A stretch of 64,000 nt of DNA from Chelativorans intermedius (lineage in GTDB: Bacteria; Pseudomonadota; Alphaproteobacteria; Rhizobiales; Rhizobiaceae): contig NZ_JAODNW010000008.1 of the NCBI RefSeq assembly GCF_025398255.1, forward strand, positions 62,001-126,000, given 5' to 3'. The position numbers and the translations under genes are program-made. The notes below the pieces were generated by a model, which saw nothing but the letters and a program-made list of their open reading frames with translations, searched no databases and was not told the origin of the DNA. Below are positions 56,847 through 64,000 of the stretch, in pieces (the stretch's first letter is position 1; each line of letters opens with the position of its first letter).

Positions 56847-57596
56847 ATGAGTGCGACCCCCCGTTACCGCCGCGTGGTGCTGAAGGTCTCCGGCGAGGCG
56901 CTGATGGGCAGCCAGGGGTTCGGCATCGACGTCTCGGTGGTCGACCGCATCGCAGCCGACATCGCCGAGGCGCGCGCACTGGGTGTCGAGGTGGGCGTGG
57001 TCATCGGCGGCGGCAACATCTTCCGCGGCGTGGCGGTGGCCTCCAAGGGGGGCGACCGGGTGACGGGCGACCATATGGGCATGCTTGCCACCGTCATCAA
57101 CTCGCTGGCGCTCAGGACCTCGCTCGTCAAGATCGGCGTGGAGGCGGTGGTGCTGTCGGCCATCGCCATGCCGGAGCTTTGCGAAAGCTTCTCCCAGCGC
57201 CAGGCGACGGCCTATATGAATGCCGGCAAGGTGGTAATCTTTGCCGGCGGCACGGGCAATCCCTTCTTCACCACCGATTCGGCGGCCGCGCTGCGCGCCG
57301 CGGAGATCGGTGCCGATGCGCTGTTCAAGGGCACGCAGGTGGATGGAGTCTATTCCGCCGATCCGCTCAAGACCAAGGATGCCGTGCGCTACGACAGGCT
57401 CACCCATGAGCGCGTGATGCGCGAGGGGCTGCGCATCATGGATACCGCCGCGATAGCGCTTGCACGGGAGAACAACATACCGATAATCGTCTTCTCGATT
57501 CACGAAGAGGGCGGGTTTGCGGCCATTCTCAAAGGCGCGGGGCGCTGCACGATCGTTGACGACGACCCGGCAGACCTCGATGCTGTGAAAGCGTAA
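56847..57596 (+). CDS. pyrH: UMP kinase
   Basis: 249 residues, GAGGCGACG before the ATG. Amino-acid kinase fold: [71 protein letters not shown]. It phosphorylates UMP to UDP, a hexamer regulated by GTP and UTP. Standard place between tsf and frr. Confidence 0.98.
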   Translation: MSATPRYRRVVLKVSGEALMGSQGFGIDVSVVDRIAADIAEARALGVEVGVVIGGGNIFRGVAVASKGGDRVTGDHMGMLATVINSLALRTSLVKIGVEAVVLSAIAMPELCESFSQRQATAYMNAGKVVIFAGGTGNPFFTTDSAAALRAAEIGADALFKGTQVDGVYSADPLKTKDAVRYDRLTHERVMREGLRIMDTAAIALARENNIPIIVFSIHEEGGFAAILKGAGRCTIVDDDPADLDAVKA

Positions 57597-57607
57597 AGGA
57601 GGCAGAA

Positions 57608-58168
57608 ATGCCGGATGGTGTTGACTTCAAGGATATTCACCGGCGCATGGACGGCGCGGTGAATGCGTTCAAGCATGACATCGCATCGCTGCGGACCGGG
57701 CGCGCCTCGGCCAATCTGCTCGACCCGGTGCATGTCGAGGCCTATGGCGCCTCCATGCCCATCAATCAGGTGGCCACCATCTCCGTGCCCGAGCCGCGCA
57801 TGATTTCCGTCACCGTGTGGGACCAGAGCATGGTGCAGGCGGTGGACAAGGCGATCCGCGAATCGAATCTTGGCTTCAACCCCATCGTTGAGGGGGCGAC
57901 GCTGCGCATCCCGCTGCCCGAACTCAACGAGGAGCGGCGCAAGGAGCTGGTCAAGATCGCCCATCAATATGCCGAGAACGCCCGCGTGGCCGCCCGGCAT
58001 GTGCGCCGCGACGGCATGGAACACCTCAAAAAAGCCGAAAAAGACGGCGAGATCAGCCAGGACGAGCACCGCCAGCAGGCCGAGCGCGTGCAGAAGATGA
58101 CGGACGAGACCATCGCCAAGATCGACAAGCTGCTGGCGGAAAAGGAAGCCGAGATCATGCAGGTCTGA
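57608..58168 (+). CDS. frr: Ribosome recycling factor
   Basis: 186 residues, GGAGGCAGAA before the ATG, 11 bp after pyrH. Three-helix bundle start [36 protein letters not shown], then [25 protein letters not shown] and [38 protein letters not shown]. Splits post-termination ribosomes with EF-G. Confidence 0.98.
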   Translation: MPDGVDFKDIHRRMDGAVNAFKHDIASLRTGRASANLLDPVHVEAYGASMPINQVATISVPEPRMISVTVWDQSMVQAVDKAIRESNLGFNPIVEGATLRIPLPELNEERRKELVKIAHQYAENARVAARHVRRDGMEHLKKAEKDGEISQDEHRQQAERVQKMTDETIAKIDKLLAEKEAEIMQV

Positions 58169-58211
58169 CGGCCGCCGGACGCGGCCCGGCGGGCCGCAAG
58201 GGGAGGCAAGT

Positions 58212-58924
<713 letters not shown>

Positions 58925-58928
<4 letters not shown>

Positions 58929-59764
58929 GCGGTCGGGACGCGGCAGGCCGCAGCGAGCTGACCCGGCGCCTTGCCTCCGCCCTGGTGCTCGGGGTGGCTG
59001 CCCTGGTGTTGACCGTTCTGGGCGGCGTCGCCTTCCGGTTCTTTGCGGTGCTTGCCGCTGTTCTCGTCTTTCACGAGTGGATGGCCATGCGGGCGCCTGA
59101 AGGCCGTGCGCAGGCGCTTGTCGCCTGGGGGCTGCTCGGCGCCGGCCTGCTTGCGCTGCTGGCGGGAAGTCCGGCGGCCGCGGTCTTCGCGCTGCTGGCG
59201 GCGGGCTGCCTTCTGGCGCTGCTGCATGCGGCGCTGGCGGGCGGCAGCGCATGGCCGGCGGCCGGCATCGCCTATGCCGGCCTGCCGGCGCTGGCCCTCG
59301 CCTTCCTTCGCGGGGCGGACATGGCGGGGCTGATCGCCATCCTCTATCTCTTCGCCGTGGTGTGGGCCACGGACATCGGTGCCTATTTCGCCGGCCGCGC
59401 GCTGGGCGGGCCGAAGCTCGCGCCGTCCATCTCGCCGGGCAAGACATGGAGCGGCGCGGCGGGCGGGGCCCTGAGCGCCGTCGCGGCGGGTGCCGCCGTG
59501 GCCTGGTTTTCCCCGGCGGGTCTGGCGCCAGGTCCCGCCGGTCTGCTGGCCCTGCTCCTGTCGGCGGTCTCGCAGGCGGGCGACCTGTTCGAGTCGGCTC
59601 TGAAGCGCCGCCACGGTGTGAAGGATTCAGGCAGCCTCATTCCCGGCCATGGCGGCGTGATGGACCGCGTCGACGGGCTGGTGGCGGCGGCGGTGCTGCT
59701 TTACGCGCTGGGTGCCCTGTCTTCCGGGCTGGAGACGCCGGCCGCCGGTTTCTTCTCGCGTTGA
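58925..59764 (+). CDS. cdsA: Phosphatidate cytidylyltransferase
   Basis: 279 residues from the ATG at 58925. About eight membrane segments; the C-terminal CTP_transf_1 signature is [16 protein letters not shown], preceded by [17 protein letters not shown] and [13 protein letters not shown]. Makes CDP-diacylglycerol, precursor of all phospholipids. A long Ala/Leu/Gly-rich stretch is normal for this G+C-rich genome. rseP follows after 90 bp; dxr, found here in some other bacteria, is absent. Confidence 0.96.
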
Positions 59765-59854
59765 GAAGTGCTACAGGCTGTCATGGATTTGCCGGGTTTG
59801 AACAGACACTAGGCGCGCAAACATCCAGCACCGAAACAAGCCAGAGGAAGCGAC

Positions 59855-60994
59855 GTGGCCGACATCGCCATACCCCTTATCGGTCTCGGCAATTTCCTTC
59901 TGGGAACCATCGTGCCGTTCCTGTTCGTGCTCACCGTGGTGGTGTTCGTGCACGAGATGGGGCATTATCTCGTCGGCCGCTGGTGTGGCATCGGGGTGCG
60001 GGCCTTCTCCATCGGCTTCGGGCCTGAGCTTTTCGGCTTTACCGACCGCCGCGGCACACGCTGGCGCTTCGCGGCCATCCCTCTCGGCGGCTATGTGAAA
60101 TTCGTCGGCGATGTGGGCGCGGCAAGCCGCCCCGACGCCGACGCCGTGGAAGCACTTTCCGAGGAGGAGCGGCCGGTCGCCTTTCACACCCAGCCGGTGT
60201 GGCGGCGGGCTGCCACGGTCTTCGCCGGGCCGCTGTTCAACTTTCTGCTGGCCATCGTCGTCTTTGCCGTCATGTTCACCGTGTTCGGCCGCTACGTGGC
60301 CGACCCCATGGTGGCCGAGGTGCGCCCGGGAAGCCCCGCGCAGGAGGCGGGAATCGAGCCCGGCGACCGCTTCGTCTCCGTCGACGGCGTGCCGGTGGAG
60401 ACCTTCGCCGATGTGCAGCGCCTCATCTCCGGGCGCGCGGGCGACCGGCTGACCATCGTCGTGGAACGCGACGGACGGCTGATCGAGACCCAGGCGACAC
60501 CGCAGGCCACCGAACAGACCGATGCGCTCGGCAACACCATCAAGATCGGCATCATCGGCGTGGTCAACAACGAGGCGCTGGGCCAGCCGCGGCTTGTCGA
60601 ATACGGGCCGATGGAGGCGCTGGTGGCGGGCACGCAAGAGACGTGGAACGTCATCGCGCGCACCGGGCAGTTCCTGAAGCGCCTGGTGGCGGGGCGCGAG
60701 GACCGGTGCCAGCTCGGCGGTCCGGTGAAGATCGCAGACATGGCCGGGCGGGCGGCGGATCTGGGCTTCGTCTGGCTGGTGCAGCTCGTGGCGCTGCTTT
60801 CGGTGGGGATCGGCATTCTCAACCTCCTGCCGATTCCGCCGCTCGACGGCGGCCATCTCCTCTTCTACGGAATCGAGGCGATCCTGCGTCGGCCCGTGCC
60901 CTGGCAGGTGGTGGACGCGGTCTATCGGGCCGGAATGATCATGGTTTTGATGTTCATGGCTTTCGTTTTCTGGAACGATCTGTTTGGATGCTGA
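59855..60994 (+). CDS. rseP: RseP-type site-2 metalloprotease
   Basis: 379 residues with four membrane segments. HEMGH at 33-37 is the zinc motif in the first helix and NLLPIPPLDGGHL (LDG) in the third helix supplies the other zinc ligand; a PDZ domain lies at about 125-200 (PGSPAQEAGIEPGDRFVSVDGVPV). It cuts transmembrane anti-sigma factors and signal-peptide remnants. Located just before bamA in the usual alphaproteobacterial order. Confidence 0.97.
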   Translation: MADIAIPLIGLGNFLLGTIVPFLFVLTVVVFVHEMGHYLVGRWCGIGVRAFSIGFGPELFGFTDRRGTRWRFAAIPLGGYVKFVGDVGAASRPDADAVEALSEEERPVAFHTQPVWRRAATVFAGPLFNFLLAIVVFAVMFTVFGRYVADPMVAEVRPGSPAQEAGIEPGDRFVSVDGVPVETFADVQRLISGRAGDRLTIVVERDGRLIETQATPQATEQTDALGNTIKIGIIGVVNNEALGQPRLVEYGPMEALVAGTQETWNVIARTGQFLKRLVAGREDRCQLGGPVKIADMAGRAADLGFVWLVQLVALLSVGIGILNLLPIPPLDGGHLLFYGIEAILRRPVPWQVVDAVYRAGMIMVLMFMAFVFWNDLFGC

Positions 60995-61297
60995 CATCTG
61001 GGGTAAGGCACGGCACAGCCCTTGCGGAACAGGGCGCGGTCATGCGAGACGAACGTGCAGCCTCGATTCGAGCCGCAGCAGGCGAGGAGGGGAAGTGCCG
61101 TCCATTGAGGGTTGTTGAGAAGGCGTTTACCACGGCGGACGATTGGCGTGGCGGGAAAGCCACGAGCGTGCGTTTCGTAAACGCAAATTAACCAGAAGCC
61201 TTGCGTGTAGGGAAAATCCGGCTATTAGGTTAGACCGAATTGCCCGATGTCCGGTTTCTCGCGTGGGGACAACGAGAGTAGAAGGTATTTTAGCCCA
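60995..61297. other. rseP-bamA intergenic region
   Basis: 303 bp without a gene. It contains a perfect inverted repeat TGCGTTT-cgt-AAACGCA at 61169-61185 followed by A/T-rich AATTAACC, and GGCTATTAGG near 61221, which may be promoter elements for bamA. Nothing else is recognised. Confidence 0.55.
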
Positions 61298-63661
61298 ATG
61301 AAGGCAGCTTCGAGATTGATGTCCGCCGTTTCGGCGGTGGCGCTTTCCGCCACGATTGCGACGGCTGGGGCGGCGGCTCTGCAGCTTGCAACCATCACGT
61401 CGGTCGAAGCCGCAACGGTCAGCCGCATCGAGGTGCGTGGAAACCGGCGTGTCGATGCCGACACCATCCGCACCCAGGTTGGCATCGCCCCCGGACAATC
61501 CTTCAGCAATGCCGATCTCGACGAGGCGGTGAAGCGGCTGTTTGCCACCGGCCTTTTCGCCGACGTGTCGATTCGCCAGGTCGGCGGCACGCTTGTCGTG
61601 ACGGTGGATGAATACGCCATCGTCAACCAGGTGCTGTTCCAGGGCAACAAGAAGATCAAGGACCGCAATCTGGCCCAGGCGGTGCAGCTTCAGCCGCGCC
61701 GCGCCTTCTCCTCCCAGCTTATGGAGGCCGACGCGGAGGCTGTGCGCGAAGCCTATCGCCGCATCGGTCGCGACGATGCAACGGTGACGGCGCGCACCCA
61801 GGAACTGGCCGATGGCCGCGTCAATGTGATCTTCGACATTCAGGAAGGCGACCGTACCAAGATCGGCTCCATAAATTTCGTCGGCAACAACGCCTTCAGC
61901 GACCGGCGCCTGCGGGACGTGATCTCGACCAAGGAGTCGAACGTCTTCTCCTTCCTGTTCCGCAACGACATCTATGACGAGAACCGGCTGCGCGCCGACG
62001 AAGAGGCACTGCGCCGCTACTACTACAACCGCGGCTATGCGGATTTTCAGGTGCTTTCCTCCTCGGCCGACCTGGTGGATAACGAATACACGGTGACCTT
62101 TACCGTCGACGAGGGCGAGCGCTATCGCTTTGGCGAAGTGGACATCGAAACGACCATTCCCGGCGTCGACGTGGAGACGCTGCGCAGGCAGCTCAAGACG
62201 CGCAGCGGCAACACCTACAGCGCCAAGGATGTCGAGGACACGATCGTCAACCTGACGGAGACGGTGGCCGGCAGCGGCTATGCCTTTGCCCGTGTCACGC
62301 CGCGCGGCAACCGCGATTTCGAGAACCGGACCATCTCCGTCGTCTATTCCATCGACGAGGGGCCGCGCGCCTATATCGAGCGCATCGAGATTCGCGGGAA
62401 CACCCGCACGCGCGATTACGTGATCCGCCGCGAGTTCGATCTGAGCGAGGGCGACGCCTTCAACCAGGTGCTGGTGCAGCGCGCAAAGCGCCGCCTCGAC
62501 GCGCTGAACTTCTTCCAGACGGTGAACATCACGACGGTGCCCGGCTCCCAGCCCGATCAGGTGGTGCTGGTGGTGGATGTGGTGGAGAAATCCACCGGCG
62601 AGTTCTCCATCGGAGCCGGCTACACGACCAGCAGCTCGTCGAGCCGGAATGGCGGCTTTTCCGTCGAGGGCTCGATCACCGAGCGCAACTTCCTGGGCCG
62701 TGGCCAGTTCATCCGCGCGGCCGCTTCGGGCGGTGCCGATACGCGCGACTATCGGTTCTCCTTCACGGAGCCATACTTCCTCGGGCGGCGCATCTCGGCC
62801 GGTTTCGACATCTATCGCAACACGCGCACCTTCGCGAACTCGAACGACAAGGACGTCTACGACCGCGAGGTGACGGGCGGCACCGTGCGCTTCGGCCTGC
62901 CGATCACGGAGGCGCTGTCCACGCAGCTCGCCTATAACTATTCGCAGGAGAACTACACTTACGGCCGCGACTGCAAGGGCGGGAGCTGCGATCTCTCCCC
63001 ATACATCAAGGCGGCGATCGACGATGGCAAGTGGGTGAAATCGTCGGTGAGCGGCTCCATCATCTACAACACCATCGACAACATCCAGGATCCGCGCGAG
63101 GGCCTTTATGCCAACCTGACGCTGGAGGTGGCGGGCGTCGGCGGCGATGCGAAGTTCGTGAAGGTGACGGGGCGCGCCAACTACTACCACACGCTGTCCG
63201 ACGATCTGGACCTCGTGGGGCTGATCACCGTCGGCGGCGGGCATATCAGCGCGCTCAGCGGCGACCTGCGGGTGTTCGACCACTTCGAGAGCAACGACCG
63301 AATCATCCGCGGCTTCGCGTATGACGGCATCGGGCCGTACGACGCGGATAAGGGCGACCATCTGGGCGGCAAGACCTACTTCCATGCTTCCGCAGAGGCG
63401 CATTTCCCCATTCCGGTGATCCCGGAAAGCTTCGGCCTGCGCGGCGCCGTCTTTGCCGATGCGGCAACGCTCTACGGCAGCGACCTGACGGGGCTTGGCC
63501 CCGTGGCGGGCACGAGCATGAAGTGGCGTGCCTCGGTGGGCGCGAGCCTGATCTGGGCCTCGCCCTTCGGCCCGCTGCGCATCGACTATGCCGAGCCGGT
63601 CGTCAAGGAAGCGAGCGACGACATCCAGCACTGGAATTTCGGCATCTCGACGCGCTTCTGA
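61298..63661 (+). CDS. bamA: Outer-membrane protein assembly factor BamA
   Basis: 787 residues from the ATG at 61298 (GAAGG about 11 bp upstream); a frame-opening ATG at 61247 would place 17 extra residues ahead of the signal peptide KAASRLMSAVSAVALSATIATAGA...SVEA. Five POTRA domains follow (first ATVSRIEVRGNRRVDADTIRT; repeats of R-x-x-V-x-x-I-x-x-x-G-N), then the Omp85 barrel. FSFTEPYFLGRRISAGFDIY and RGFAYDGIGP (lid lock, RGF/Y) are family marks. The C-terminus ends NFGISTRF with a terminal phenylalanine, required for outer-membrane insertion. Essential for inserting beta-barrel proteins. Confidence 0.97.
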   Translation: MKAASRLMSAVSAVALSATIATAGAAALQLATITSVEAATVSRIEVRGNRRVDADTIRTQVGIAPGQSFSNADLDEAVKRLFATGLFADVSIRQVGGTLVVTVDEYAIVNQVLFQGNKKIKDRNLAQAVQLQPRRAFSSQLMEADAEAVREAYRRIGRDDATVTARTQELADGRVNVIFDIQEGDRTKIGSINFVGNNAFSDRRLRDVISTKESNVFSFLFRNDIYDENRLRADEEALRRYYYNRGYADFQVLSSSADLVDNEYTVTFTVDEGERYRFGEVDIETTIPGVDVETLRRQLKTRSGNTYSAKDVEDTIVNLTETVAGSGYAFARVTPRGNRDFENRTISVVYSIDEGPRAYIERIEIRGNTRTRDYVIRREFDLSEGDAFNQVLVQRAKRRLDALNFFQTVNITTVPGSQPDQVVLVVDVVEKSTGEFSIGAGYTTSSSSSRNGGFSVEGSITERNFLGRGQFIRAAASGGADTRDYRFSFTEPYFLGRRISAGFDIYRNTRTFANSNDKDVYDREVTGGTVRFGLPITEALSTQLAYNYSQENYTYGRDCKGGSCDLSPYIKAAIDDGKWVKSSVSGSIIYNTIDNIQDPREGLYANLTLEVAGVGGDAKFVKVTGRANYYHTLSDDLDLVGLITVGGGHISALSGDLRVFDHFESNDRIIRGFAYDGIGPYDADKGDHLGGKTYFHASAEAHFPIPVIPESFGLRGAVFADAATLYGSDLTGLGPVAGTSMKWRASVGASLIWASPFGPLRIDYAEPVVKEASDDIQHWNFGISTRF

Positions 63662-63676
63662 GGCTTTACCCACGCC

Positions 63677-63698
63677 GCCCGGGCCCGGCGGCCCGGGC
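63677..63698 (+). terminator. G+C-rich hairpin between bamA and lpxD
   Basis: GCCCGGGCC-cggc-GGCCCGGGC, a perfect 9-bp stem 15 bp after bamA, with no T-run after it. Probably an attenuator or mRNA-stabilising element within the envelope operon. Confidence 0.6.
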
Positions 63699-63711
63699 GA
63701 GAAGGCATTCA

Positions 63712-64000
63712 ATGACGGAACCGGAATTCTTCGTCCCCGCACGCCGCTTCGAGGTGAGCGAGATCGCTGCCTTGACCGGCGCGCGGCTGCTTGACGAGTC
63801 CCATTCCGGCATCGCCGTCACGCGGTTGGCCCCGGCCTCCCAGGGGGGGGAGGATGCGCTCGTCTTCATTGACGGCCGGCGCAACGCGGCAAGCCTCGAT
63901 GCGCTGCGCGCCGCTGCCGTGCTGTGCACGGAGGAGATGGCCGGCCGCGTGCCGGCGGGCATCGCCGTGCTCGCGACGCCGCGGCCGCAGCAGGCCTTTG
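63712..64000 (+). CDS. lpxD: UDP-3-O-acyl-glucosamine N-acyltransferase, cut by window edge
   Basis: 96 codons of the N-terminus, from the ATG at 63712 (GAGAAGG 8 bp upstream). TEPEFFVPARRFEVSEIAALTGARLLDES and SQGGEDALVFIDGRRNAASL match the uridine-binding domain of LpxD, which adds the N-linked hydroxyacyl chain in lipid A synthesis. The frame runs through the nine-G run near 63843 without interruption. lpxD normally follows bamA (with or without skp) in this operon. The hexapeptide-repeat part is outside the window. Confidence 0.88.
   Translation, partial: MTEPEFFVPARRFEVSEIAALTGARLLDESHSGIAVTRLAPASQGGEDALVFIDGRRNAASLDALRAAAVLCTEEMAGRVPAGIAVLATPRPQQAF

Noticed and set aside
59765-59854. 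Missing dxr between cdsA and rseP
   Set aside because: Only 90 bp separate the genes, but dxr is located elsewhere in rhizobia as I recall; not evidence of a deletion.
61127-63742. 871-codon minus-strand frame opposite bamA
   Set aside because: Same artefact; BamA POTRA and barrel motifs are on the plus strand and the antisense protein has no recognisable fold.

Overview
The window reads as a chromosomal segment of a high-G+C alphaproteobacterium of the order Hyphomicrobiales (Rhizobiales), most like the Phyllobacteriaceae/Mesorhizobium side of that order. The evidence is gene order and family content: an lrp-trxB-lsrB block followed by an AbcR-type small RNA (as in Sinorhizobium), a greA-lpcC lipopolysaccharide-core block beside it, an sqdBDC sulfolipid operon, a long-form UvrB with N- and C-terminal extensions, CsgH-type curli genes, DUF2259/DUF1176/DUF3775/extensin-like proteins, and the rpsB-tsf-pyrH-frr-uppS-cdsA-rseP-bamA-lpxD run. 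This is inference from the sequence; no database search was run.

Layout. 1-4.4 kb: partial purB, a DUF2259 secreted protein, and a periplasmic binding protein translationally coupled to a self-cleaving P1-type aminopeptidase, all on the minus strand. 4.4-10.7 kb: a plus-strand operon with its own sigma70-like promoter encoding a flavin reductase, CoxD (AAA+ ATPase), CoxE (VWA protein), two halves of an XdhC/CoxI-type protein, a MoeA-like/MocA-like fusion and an alpha/beta hydrolase. It looks like a maturation cassette for a molybdenum hydroxylase whose structural subunits are not here. 10.8-25.7 kb: mixed housekeeping and envelope genes (MATE exporter, aldo/keto reductase, GH25 lipoprotein, methyltransferase, LysR regulator, uvrB), then a compact curli group (two curlin-repeat proteins flanking csgH). 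25.4-30.7 kb: clpS, sqdBDC, a thioesterase, and a divergent HxlR regulator/FMN reductase pair. 30.7-35.7 kb: a minus-strand run of envelope and transport genes.

35.7-44.6 kb is the most variable part. Conserved greA and lpcC on the left and lrp-trxB-lsrB-abcR on the right bracket about 4.2 kb of accessory glycan genes: a GT25-like transferase, a GT29 (sialyltransferase)-like protein, a GT-A transferase, a truncated second GT29-like copy, a capsule-type protein and an AT-rich sulfotransferase. It looks like a strain-variable module for decorating the LPS core. 44.6-54.5 kb: an unusual EF-G-like GTPase, a GGDEF-EAL protein, aspartate aminotransferase, a degenerate EAL-like protein, an Ogt-type DNA repair protein, a lytic transglycosylase lipoprotein and a DrrAB-type exporter. 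54.7-64 kb: translation factors, UMP kinase, prenyl and phospholipid synthesis, and outer-membrane biogenesis.

Three copies of a roughly 100-bp structured repeat sit just after gene ends at 1.3, 10.8 and 23.5 kb. One of their stems shows base-pair-preserving differences between copies. No insertion sequence, prophage, CRISPR array, rRNA or tRNA was seen.
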